Below are positions 1-5,097 of a DNA stretch of 5,327 nucleotides, piece by piece. Source of the DNA: an uncultured Burkholderiales bacterium (GTDB lineage Bacteria > Pseudomonadota > Gammaproteobacteria > Burkholderiales > Burkholderiaceae_C); contig CAIYFE010000225.1 of assembly GCA_903925445.1 (NCBI GenBank), positions 1-5,327 on the forward strand. Reading direction: 5' to 3'. The notes under the pieces are model-generated. The model saw only the letters and a list, made by a program, of their open reading frames with translations, was not told the origin of the DNA and did no database searches. The translations under genes were made by a program, and so were the position numbers. Each line of letters starts with the position of its first letter. The stretch's first letter is position 1.

Positions 1-102
1 CAAGTCTTGTTCTTTGAGAGCGATGAAGTGTGCGAAACCTCTTACCGCGACCGGGGCGGCAAATACCAAGGCCAAGTGGGCGTGACCCTGCCCAAAACCT
101 GA
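1..102 (+). CDS. C-terminal end of an unidentified protein (5' cut by window edge)
   Basis: Frame 1 is open from the first base and ends at TGA 100-102, giving 33 residues that finish VGVTLPKT. The codons are typical of the neighbouring genes, so this is probably the end of a real gene that starts left of the window. The visible tail is polar, with one Cys (residue 11 of the fragment) and a run rich in Gly, Arg and Lys. I do not recognise the family and assign no function. It lies on the same strand as the helicase, 54 bp before the ATG at 157. Several ACCTG/CAGGT repeats separate the two genes and could end its transcript. Confidence 0.6.
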   Translation, partial: QVLFFESDEVCETSYRDRGGKYQGQVGVTLPKT

Positions 103-122
103 TCTAAAACCTGTTTTCAGGT
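94..122 (+). repeat. Direct repeat AAAACCTG x2 followed by complementary CAGGT
   Basis: AAAACCTG occurs at 94-101 and again at 106-113, a 12-base period. The second copy forms a perfect 5-bp stem (ACCTG 109-113, CAGGT 118-122) with a TTTT loop. ACCTGA at 97-102, which contains the upstream stop codon, can pair instead with TCAGGT 117-122. No T-run follows, so this is at best a weak terminator for the upstream gene. Confidence 0.4.
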
Positions 123-145
123 CGAATCAGGCAGGGTGCGACAAT
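114..145 (+). promoter_or_regulatory. Candidate helicase promoter with GACAAT -10 box
   Basis: GACAAT at 140-145 is preceded by TGC (137-139), resembling an extended -10 element. A poor -35 candidate lies near 114-121 (TTTTCA or TTCAGG), giving a long spacer of 18-20 bp. Transcription would begin near 151-153, only a few bases before the ATG at 157, so the mRNA would be nearly leaderless. This fits the lack of a Shine-Dalgarno site. The same GCGACAAT core occurs just before apaH on the other strand. Position and sequence are seen; activity is inferred. Confidence 0.4.
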
Positions 146-156
146 ACGCACCTGAT

Positions 157-1569
157 ATGACAAGTTCTTTTTCCAATTTGCAGCTGGCCCCCGCGCTAGC
201 CCGAGCCGTGGCCGACATGGGCTACGAGTCGATGACCCCCATTCAAGCCCAGGCCATTCCCGTGGTCTTGACCGGCCAAGACGTGATGGGAGCCGCGCAA
301 ACCGGCACCGGCAAGACGGCTGCTTTTTCGCTGCCTTTGTTGCAGCGTTTGCTCAAACACGAAAACGCCTCCACCTCGCCCGCTCGCCATCCGGTGCGCG
401 CTTTGGTGTTGCTGCCCACCCGAGAGCTGGCCGACCAAGTGGCACAGCAAATCAAACAATACGCGGTGCACACCCAATTGCGCAGCGCCGTGGTGTTTGG
501 TGGCATGGACATGAAGCCACAAACCTTGGAGTTGAAAAAAGGCGTCGAGGTCTTGGTCGCCACGCCGGGGCGCCTGCTCGATCACATCGAAGCCAAAAAC
601 GTGGTGCTCAACCAAGTGGAATACGTGGTGCTGGACGAAGCAGACCGCATGTTGGACATTGGCTTTTTGCCTGACTTGCAGCGCATTTTGAGCTTCTTGC
701 CCAAGCAGCGTACGACGCTGTTGTTCTCGGCAACTTTCTCGACCGAAATCAAACGCTTGGCAGGCAGCTACTTGCAAAACCCCGTCACGATTGAAGTTGC
801 GCGACCCAACGAAACGGCGTCTACCGTGACGCAGCATTTCTACAGCGTCAATCCAGACGACAAATACCGAGCTTTGAAGCAGTTGGTGCGTCAAAGCGGC
901 ATCACCCAAGCATTTGTGTTTTGCAACAGCAAATTGGGTTGTGCGCGTTTGGCGCGCACCTTGGAACGAGACGGTTTTCGCACCAGCGCCTTGCACGGCG
1001 ACAAAAGCCAAGATGAGCGTTTGAAAGCGCTGGAAGCGTTCAAAGCCGGGCAGGTGGACTTGCTGATTTGCACCGACGTGGCCGCGCGTGGCTTGGACAT
1101 CAAAGATGTGCCAGGGGTGTTCAACTTTGACATTCCTTTCAACGCGGAAGACTACGTTCACCGCATCGGTCGCACAGGCCGTGCGGGCGCGTCAGGCGTG
1201 GCGATCAGCTTTGTCAGCCAGAGCGACCAACGCTTGGTGGTGGACTTGGAAAAACTTCTGAAATCCAAAATCAATTTGGAAGCGGTGGAGTTTGACGAAG
1301 ACCGCCCACGCGAGCGCATCAACAAAGGCCGCCGCGCTTGGGGCGAGGACGATCCGCGCGATGTGATCGATGCGCCGCGCGAGGCGTCGCGCCCCGCCCG
1401 CGAACACTACCGCACGCCCAAAGTGGCGCACGATCCGTTTTTTGATCGCCCTTACGAGCCTGCGCAAGGCGATGCCACGGCGCTCAAAACCACGGCCGAA
1501 CCTTTGCGCAAAAGCAGCAACATCAAGTCCAAACGCAAAGTGGCTGCTTTGTTCAAAAGCGAGGCTTGA
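157..1569 (+). CDS. rhlE: DEAD-box ATP-dependent RNA helicase, RhlE type
   Basis: This 470-residue cytoplasmic protein should unwind short RNA duplexes using ATP; RhlE relatives act in ribosome assembly and RNA turnover. All superfamily 2 motifs are intact: Q motif TPIQ (27-30), motif I AQTGTGKT (47-54), Ia PTRELA (87-92), Ib TPGR (136-139), II DEAD (160-163), III SAT (191-193), IV VFCNS (254-258), V DVAARGLDI (307-315) and VI HRIGRTGR (335-342). The tail from about 380 is charged and ends in a Lys-rich stretch (KSKRKVAALFKSEA) rather than the Gly/Arg-rich tail of E. coli RhlE. An in-frame GTG at 136 would add 7 residues, but it lies in the presumed promoter, so ATG 157 is preferred. No Shine-Dalgarno is visible. 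Family assignment is very safe. The rhlE symbol is less so, because betaproteobacteria often carry several paralogues. Confidence 0.93.
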   Translation: MTSSFSNLQLAPALARAVADMGYESMTPIQAQAIPVVLTGQDVMGAAQTGTGKTAAFSLPLLQRLLKHENASTSPARHPVRALVLLPTRELADQVAQQIKQYAVHTQLRSAVVFGGMDMKPQTLELKKGVEVLVATPGRLLDHIEAKNVVLNQVEYVVLDEADRMLDIGFLPDLQRILSFLPKQRTTLLFSATFSTEIKRLAGSYLQNPVTIEVARPNETASTVTQHFYSVNPDDKYRALKQLVRQSGITQAFVFCNSKLGCARLARTLERDGFRTSALHGDKSQDERLKALEAFKAGQVDLLICTDVAARGLDIKDVPGVFNFDIPFNAEDYVHRIGRTGRAGASGVAISFVSQSDQRLVVDLEKLLKSKINLEAVEFDEDRPRERINKGRRAWGEDDPRDVIDAPREASRPAREHYRTPKVAHDPFFDRPYEPAQGDATALKTTAEPLRKSSNIKSKRKVAALFKSEA

Positions 1570-1580
1570 GCAGTCAAGCC
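1563..1580. terminator. Shared bidirectional hairpin terminator spanning both stop codons
   Basis: GGCTTGA (1563-1569), loop GCAG (1570-1573) and TCAAGCC (1574-1580) form a perfect 7-bp stem. The helicase TGA ends the left arm and the apaH stop (TCA on +) begins the right arm. AAAA at 1555-1558 and TTTT at 1587-1590 flank it, so either strand's RNA carries a U4 run 4-6 bases after the stem. The U-runs are short, so termination may be partial. The structure is seen directly; the function is inferred. Confidence 0.6.
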
Positions 1581-2419
1581 AGCGGATTTTGGGTTTGTTC
1601 GCAAGCCACGCTGATGCGCTCAGCCTGGCTGAAATTGGCGATGTTGGCATGCGGCAAACGCAGCGCACTCAGGCAACCGCCCCACACGCAGCCATCGTCC
1701 ATGCACACCACGTCGTTGCGTTGGGTGGCGCTGAGCGTGGACCAATGCCCAAATGCGATCAGCACATCGCTCGTGCGCCGATGGGGCGCGTCAAACCAAG
1801 GCATCAAACCTTGGGGCGCGTTGTCTGCGCTTTCTTTGACCGAAAAATCCATCGCGCCTTGCGCATCGCAAAAACGCAAACGCGTGAGCGCATTGACGAT
1901 GACGCGCAGCCGATCCGCACCTTGCAAATCGTCCTGCCAAACATTGGGCAAGCCGCCGTACATCTGCGGCATGAAGGCCGCCCAATCGGGGCTGCGCAGC
2001 ACCGACATCACCTCTTGCGCAAGTTGCAAGGTTTGGGACGCGCTCCACTGCGGCAGCACACCCGCATGCACCATGAGCAAGCGACCGGTTTGCAGCGCCA
2101 TCGATTGTTGACGCAACCAAAACAGCAGCGCGTCTCGGTCGGGCGCTTGCAACACGTCTTGCAGCGTGTCTTGCGAGTTGGCTTTGCGCACCCCCCGAGA
2201 GACAGCCAACGCGTGCAAATCGTGGTTGCCCAACAAACAATGGGCGCTGCCTGCCAAAGCCATCAAGCGGCGCAAGGTGGCGACGTTGTCAGGCCCACGG
2301 TTGATCAAATCGCCCAACACGTACAAGGTGTCGCGGCTGGTCGAGAAGTCAATTTTTTGCAACAAACGTTCCAAGGCTGTGTCACAGCCTTGCACGTCGC
2401 CGATCAAGTAAAGTGCCAT
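1574..2419 (-). CDS. apaH: Symmetrical bis(5'-nucleosyl)-tetraphosphatase (Ap4A hydrolase)
   Basis: ApaH hydrolyses diadenosine tetraphosphate to two ADP in the cytoplasm, and in E. coli it also removes Np4 caps from RNA. The 281-residue length matches E. coli ApaH (about 280). Metallophosphatase signatures appear in order: GDVQGC (7-12), GDLINRGPD (36-44), GNHD (64-67), HAG (118-120), GHWS (224-227) and the family's DDGCVWGG (241-248). The mid-protein stretch around MYGGLPNVW and the RLRFC segment also match the family. The first motif has Gln where E. coli has His (GDVHGC); I recall the same change in Pseudomonas ApaH, so activity is probably kept. The ATG at 2417-2419 gives the expected MALYLIGD start. 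No Shine-Dalgarno precedes it, and a GACAAT box ends 6 bases upstream, suggesting leaderless mRNA. It diverges from the CorC-like gene and converges with the helicase, so it is probably monocistronic. Confidence 0.95.
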   Translation of the reverse strand: MALYLIGDVQGCDTALERLLQKIDFSTSRDTLYVLGDLINRGPDNVATLRRLMALAGSAHCLLGNHDLHALAVSRGVRKANSQDTLQDVLQAPDRDALLFWLRQQSMALQTGRLLMVHAGVLPQWSASQTLQLAQEVMSVLRSPDWAAFMPQMYGGLPNVWQDDLQGADRLRVIVNALTRLRFCDAQGAMDFSVKESADNAPQGLMPWFDAPHRRTSDVLIAFGHWSTLSATQRNDVVCMDDGCVWGGCLSALRLPHANIANFSQAERISVACEQTQNPLA

Positions 2420-2420
2420 C

Positions 2421-2435
2421 TGGCGATTGTCGCCA
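2421..2435. repeat. Perfect palindrome in apaH/corC-like divergent region
   Basis: TGGCGA (2421-2426), TTG, TCGCCA (2430-2435) is a perfect 6-bp inverted repeat with a 3-base centre. It covers the apaH -10 box and lies 25 bp before the divergent membrane-protein gene. It could be an operator for one or both genes, or a by-product of a GC-rich -10 context. Confidence 0.4.
2426..2431 (-). promoter_or_regulatory. Candidate apaH -10 box GACAAT
   Basis: Reading the minus strand, GACAAT spans 2431 to 2426 and is followed by CGCCAG and then the apaH ATG. Transcription would start at about 2419-2420, on or beside the start codon. A weak -35 candidate (TTCAAA, about 18 bp upstream on the minus strand) lies near 2450-2455. 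The core GCGACAAT is identical to that before the helicase. Inferred, not proven. Confidence 0.4.
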
Positions 2436-2446
2436 AGCTTTTTATC

Positions 2447-2460
2447 GAATTTGAAAATTC
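2447..2460. repeat. Short palindrome GAATTT-GA-AAATTC abutting the start codon
   Basis: A perfect 6-bp inverted repeat with a 2-base centre ends at the base before the ATG at 2461. The divergent gene has no Shine-Dalgarno site, and I could not place a convincing -10/-35 pair for it. The palindrome may be a binding site or a chance result of the AT-rich sequence. Confidence 0.3.
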
Positions 2461-3774
2461 ATGGATATTTTGTTGATTGTCGCGTTGACCTTGATCAACG
2501 GCGTTTTCGCGATGTCGGAGATGGCGCTGTCCTCCAGCCGCAAAGCGCGGCTGGCTGCCTTGCAAGAGGCGGGCGATTCAAGGGCGCAGTCGGCCTTGCG
2601 GTTGATGGATCAGCCCACGCAGTTTTTATCGACGGTGCAAATTGGCATCACCTCCATTGGCGTGCTCAACGGCATTGTGGGCGAGGCCGCTTTCAGCGAT
2701 CACGTCTCGACGTGGCTGCTGGCGCAAGGCGTGTCAGCGCAAGTTGCCGGCGTGTTGGCCACCGCGCTGGTGGTGACCTTGATCACCTTCAGCACTATTT
2801 TGTTTGGCGAGTTGGTGCCCAAGCGCATTGGTCAGCTTTATCCTGAATCGGTGGCGCGCTGGACTGCGCCGCTGATGCTGGCTTTGGCCACCCTCACGCG
2901 CCCATTTGTTTGGTTGCTCTCCAACAGCACCAGCGCGATTTTGAATTTGCTGCGCGTGGACACCCGGGGCAGCCGCACGGTGACCGAAGAAGAAATCACC
3001 GCCAGCTTGGTCGAAGGCGTGGATGCCGGTGTGATTGAGCAGCACGAGCATCAAATGGTGCAAAACGTTTTCCATTTGGATGAACGCTTGCTCACCTCCA
3101 TGATGGTGCCGCGTTCGGACATTGAATGGTTGGACGCCAAACTGACCGTGCCAGAAGCTTTGGCGCAGGTCGGTGCGCAAGGCGCGCATTCTTGGTATCC
3201 CGTGTGCCGAGGTGGCTTGGACGATGTGGTGGGCGCGGTCAGTGTGTCACGCTTGTTGGGGTTGAGCGCAAGCGCAAACACGACGGTGGACAGCTTGGCG
3301 CAGCCCGTTGCGTTTGTTCCGGAGACCTTGAGCGGGCTTGATTTGTTGGAGCAATTTCGCAAACCCGTGCAACGCGCCACCGCGCACGGTCGCATGGTGT
3401 TGGTGGTTGATGAATACGGCGTGGTGCAGGGCTTGATGACGCCACGAGATTTGTTAGAGGCCATCACCGGCGAGTTGCTGCAGGCCACCCCCACCGATGA
3501 AGCTTGGGCCACACCACGAGCCGATGGCAGTTGGTTGATCGACGGTCTGATGCCAGTAGCCGAATTCAAAGCTCGTCTACAAATACGCGACTTGCCGTTG
3601 GAAGATCGCGGCCTCTACAACACCGTGGCCGGTTTGTTCATGGCCTTGTGCGGCCATTTGCCGCAAGTGTCGGAACGCGTGGAATGCGAAGGCTGGACGC
3701 TGGAAGTCTTGGCTTTAGAGGGGCGTCGCATTGACAAATTGTTGGTCACGCCCTCGGTGACTCAACCCGAATGA
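2461..3774 (+). CDS. CNNM/CBS-pair/CorC_HlyC membrane protein, YtfL (PaeA)-like
   Basis: This is a 437-residue inner-membrane protein of the old UPF0053 / hemolysin-C group. The N-terminal CNNM (DUF21) domain has about four membrane segments (near 1-17, 59-78, 93-115, 132-153), with the conserved GELVPKRIG at 116-124. A cytoplasmic CBS pair follows (about 215-335, starting at MVPRSDIEW and containing VLVVDEYGVVQGLMT). A CorC_HlyC domain at about 350-433 carries SWLIDG (357-362) and RRIDKLLVT (422-430). Domain order and these motifs resemble E. coli YtfL, reported as the polyamine exporter PaeA. Other relatives are CorC and YfjD, linked to Mg2+/Co2+ handling, so the substrate here is uncertain. 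ATG 2461 begins the first membrane segment directly; no Shine-Dalgarno is visible. It is divergent from apaH, and its last 29 bp overlap the opposing methyltransferase gene. Confidence 0.9.
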   Translation: MDILLIVALTLINGVFAMSEMALSSSRKARLAALQEAGDSRAQSALRLMDQPTQFLSTVQIGITSIGVLNGIVGEAAFSDHVSTWLLAQGVSAQVAGVLATALVVTLITFSTILFGELVPKRIGQLYPESVARWTAPLMLALATLTRPFVWLLSNSTSAILNLLRVDTRGSRTVTEEEITASLVEGVDAGVIEQHEHQMVQNVFHLDERLLTSMMVPRSDIEWLDAKLTVPEALAQVGAQGAHSWYPVCRGGLDDVVGAVSVSRLLGLSASANTTVDSLAQPVAFVPETLSGLDLLEQFRKPVQRATAHGRMVLVVDEYGVVQGLMTPRDLLEAITGELLQATPTDEAWATPRADGSWLIDGLMPVAEFKARLQIRDLPLEDRGLYNTVAGLFMALCGHLPQVSERVECEGWTLEVLALEGRRIDKLLVTPSVTQPE

Positions 3775-4522
3775 TGGCGCCTGCGGGTTTGCGCTGAAAT
3801 GGCATTTGGTAAACCCAAACCGGTCTTCCGTCTGGGCTCTCGATCACCGCTTGGGCTTGCAGTTCGCGCGCTTCAAATTCCAAACTGACCAACCAAGCGC
3901 CTGCTCGCAGTTGTGATTCGGCTTTTTCTACGGCGCGAGGCATGGTTTCGGGGCGCTGGAACATGTAGACCAAGTCGTAGTCGCGCCAATCGGCCAACCA
4001 AATGTCGCCTTGACGAATGCGCGCAAACGTGCAGCGTAAGGCGCTCAAGAACCGCAAAGGCCAACTCATCTCAATGCCTGTGAAATCAGCCCGAGGAAAC
4101 GCGCTGCGCAAAGCAATCAAACCGTCGCCCATGCCGCTGCCCGCGTCCAAAATTCGCGCACCCGCCAGCAACGTGATGTGATCGGGCAGCAATCGCAACG
4201 CGTTCTTAGGCGTTGGAAACAAAGGCGCGTCTTGCCAAGCGCGTCTTGGATAGACCAACACCACAATGACCAACAAGATCAGCCAGCCGATCGAAGGCAT
4301 GTTGAGTCCACCGTGCAAAGCCATGTAAGACAGTGGAAAACCCAAACCGATCAGGGCGCGTCGCATGCTGGTGTCGGCCATGCGGGTCAAAAAACCACTC
4401 CAAAATGCGGGCAAGAGCAAAGCCACCCATTCCGAAGCTTGCCATTGCAGCAAAAGCGCATAAAGCGCCCACGATGAAATCCATGCAAGCAAAGCAGGAA
4501 GCGGCCAAGTCAGTTTCTTCAT
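3746..4522 (-). CDS. Membrane-anchored class I SAM-dependent methyltransferase, FAM173-like
   Basis: The 258-residue protein starts with three or four hydrophobic segments (about 5-25, 31-45, 56-70, 77-91), then a Rossmann methyltransferase domain. SAM motif I is ILDAGSGMGDG (114-124), and the acidic end of strand 2 is in FTGIEMS (137-143). Next come GDIWLADWRDYDLVYMF (162-178) and a strand reading GAWLVSLEF (199-207). The order of GIE-x-x-PW-like, D-I/L-W, Y-D/N-L/V-V and a late VWVYQM resembles the FAM173/ATPSCKMT lysine methyltransferases, so a membrane-protein substrate is plausible. That comparison is from memory. ATG 4522 is preferred; a TTG at 4561 would add 13 residues (to 271) ahead of the first membrane segment. 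Neither start has a Shine-Dalgarno. The gene is divergent from the efflux-linked small gene. The family call is good and the substrate is unknown. Confidence 0.82.
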   Translation of the reverse strand: MKKLTWPLPALLAWISSWALYALLLQWQASEWVALLLPAFWSGFLTRMADTSMRRALIGLGFPLSYMALHGGLNMPSIGWLILLVIVVLVYPRRAWQDAPLFPTPKNALRLLPDHITLLAGARILDAGSGMGDGLIALRSAFPRADFTGIEMSWPLRFLSALRCTFARIRQGDIWLADWRDYDLVYMFQRPETMPRAVEKAESQLRAGAWLVSLEFEARELQAQAVIESPDGRPVWVYQMPFQRKPAGAIIRVESPRA

Positions 4523-4530
4523 GGAAGGCA

Positions 4531-4561
4531 ATGATAGAGCCTCGATAGATTTGTCTTTCAA
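4531..4561 (-). promoter_or_regulatory. Candidate methyltransferase promoter
   Basis: On the minus strand TTGAAA (4561-4556) and TATCAT (4536-4531) each match the sigma-70 boxes at 5 of 6 positions, with a long 19-bp spacer. Transcription would begin about at the ATG at 4522, again giving a leaderless message. If this promoter is right, the upstream TTG start at 4561 is excluded because it is the -35 box. Confidence 0.35.
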
Positions 4562-4564
4562 TGC

Positions 4565-4594
4565 TTGCGCAAAGTGAGCGAAACATATTAAAAT
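4565..4594 (+). promoter_or_regulatory. Candidate promoter for the small Cys/His gene
   Basis: TAAAAT at 4589-4594 matches the -10 consensus at 5 of 6 positions. TTGCGC at 4565-4570 is a weak -35, with an 18-bp spacer. The surrounding 4581-4620 is far more AT-rich than the rest of the window, as expected for the control region between two divergent genes. Other -10-like words (TATTAA at 4586 and 4599) are equally possible. Confidence 0.35.
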
Positions 4595-4611
4595 TAGCTA
4601 TTAAGTTTTAA
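4588..4611. repeat. AT-rich inverted repeat TTAAAA-N12-TTTTAA, possible operator
   Basis: TTAAAA at 4588-4593 and TTTTAA at 4606-4611 are exact inverted copies separated by 12 bases that include the palindrome TAGCTA (4595-4600). The repeat overlaps and follows the presumed -10 of the small Cys/His gene. It could bind a repressor or metal sensor. AT-rich sequence makes such repeats easily by chance, and I cannot match it to a known box. Confidence 0.3.
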
Positions 4612-4625
4612 AAAATAAAGTTCGT

Positions 4626-5009
4626 TTGTCTCAGTTTTTGCGTCGTTTGTGGTGTCTTGCGGTCATTGGTGCGGTATTCATTTCGCACGGTGCAGCGGCT
4701 GCCTATGTTTGCCCCGAGCAAACACAAGCCGTTTTGACGCAAAGCAGCTCAGCACACCATTGCGTAGAGACTCAAACAGCGCTAACCCGCGTGACCGATG
4801 CCGCCTTGTGCCACGCATCATGTTTGGACGTCGAACAAGTCGCACAAGAAATCAAACTACCTACTGGCCATTCAGTCGGCGTTTTGCACAGCTATCCAGT
4901 GATGCCTACTGCGCTGGTGACCACCATTCAATCTGCGTGGGTTGACCGAGCGGACATCAAAACCAAAGAGCCTTCGCGATCGGTGCTCTTTTGTTGTTTT
5001 AGAAATTAA
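4626..5009 (+). CDS. Small secreted Cys/His-rich protein, probably metal-efflux operon leader gene
   Basis: The product is 127 residues. Residues 1-26 form a signal peptide: a basic RR near the start, a hydrophobic core, then an Ala run (GAAAA, 22-26) before Tyr27. The mature part holds a putative metal-binding set: C29, H44-H45-C46, C62-H63 and C66. It ends with a hydrophobic, Cys-bearing tail SVLFCCFRN (C123, C124). Size, export signal, Cys/His spacing and position right before a TolC/CzcC-like gene recall CzcI and DUF2946-type proteins of metal-efflux operons, but I cannot prove homology. No ATG is available: the frame opens after a stop at 4602-4604, and TTG 4626 is the best start. TTGs at 4638 and 4647 would cut off the basic signal region. 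Only a weak AAAG (4617-4620) precedes it. It is probably cotranscribed with the next gene, 88 bp away. Confidence 0.72.
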   Translation: MSQFLRRLWCLAVIGAVFISHGAAAAYVCPEQTQAVLTQSSSAHHCVETQTALTRVTDAALCHASCLDVEQVAQEIKLPTGHSVGVLHSYPVMPTALVTTIQSAWVDRADIKTKEPSRSVLFCCFRN

Positions 5010-5031
5010 AGCCTCCACAAAGCAGTAAACA

Positions 5032-5044
5032 AGGCCTTTGGCCT
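5032..5044 (+). other. Intercistronic hairpin 1
   Basis: AGGCC (5032-5036), loop TTT and GGCCT (5040-5044) form a perfect 5-bp GC-rich stem in the spacer between the Cys/His gene and the TolC-family gene. No T-run follows. It may be an RNA processing or stability element, or part of an attenuator with the next hairpin. Confidence 0.4.
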
Positions 5045-5048
5045 GGAT

Positions 5049-5067
5049 GCGCATTTTTTGAATGCGC
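5049..5067 (+). other. Intercistronic hairpin 2
   Basis: GCGCATT (5049-5055), loop TTTTG and AATGCGC (5061-5067) form a perfect 7-bp stem starting four bases after hairpin 1 and ending 16 bases before the Shine-Dalgarno of the next gene. No U-run follows, so it is not a standard intrinsic terminator. It could limit RNA decay or tune the ratio of the two products. Confidence 0.5.
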
Positions 5068-5083
5068 TGATATGACTTTGTTT

Positions 5084-5088
5084 GGAGA
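5084..5088 (+). promoter_or_regulatory. Shine-Dalgarno site of the TolC-family gene
   Basis: GGAGA lies 9 bases before the ATG at 5098. It is the only clear ribosome binding site in the window and fixes the start of the last gene. It also fits translation from an internal position in a longer mRNA, in contrast to the upstream genes that appear leaderless. Confidence 0.7.
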
Positions 5089-5097
5089 TTTTTAGAG

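Noticed and set aside
136..156. GTG at 136 as the helicase start (477 residues)
   Set aside because: It falls within the presumed -10 region and palindrome; RhlE proteins normally begin just before the F-x-x-L Q-motif region, which fits ATG 157.
196..1161. 321-codon open frame on the minus strand opposite the helicase
   Set aside because: It lies wholly inside a complete DEAD-box gene, its translation is rich in His, Gln and Arg with no recognisable motif, and codon bias of the real gene explains the long opening.
2384..2401. Gln in place of His in the GDxHG metal motif of ApaH as a sign of inactivity
   Set aside because: All other metal-site motifs are intact, and I recall GD-x-QGC in Pseudomonas ApaH, so this looks like a normal family variant.
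1370..2476. 368-codon plus-strand frame crossing the helicase end and running antisense to apaH
   Set aside because: It is a shadow of two well-supported genes, with Arg/His/Gln-rich low-information sequence and no family signature.
3785..3816. GGGTTT (3785-3790) and AAACCC (3811-3816) as a terminator for the CorC-like gene
   Set aside because: The loop is 20 bases, no U-run follows, and the sequence codes for the end of the opposing methyltransferase.
4523..4561. TTG at 4561 as the methyltransferase start (271 residues)
   Set aside because: It coincides with the candidate -35 box and lacks a Shine-Dalgarno; ATG 4522 leads directly into a typical basic-then-hydrophobic membrane anchor. Not fully excluded.
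4649..4945. 98-codon plus-strand frame overlapping the small Cys/His gene
   Set aside because: It starts inside the signal peptide region of the better candidate and has no export signal or family likeness; the other frame has a signal peptide and an ordered Cys/His set.
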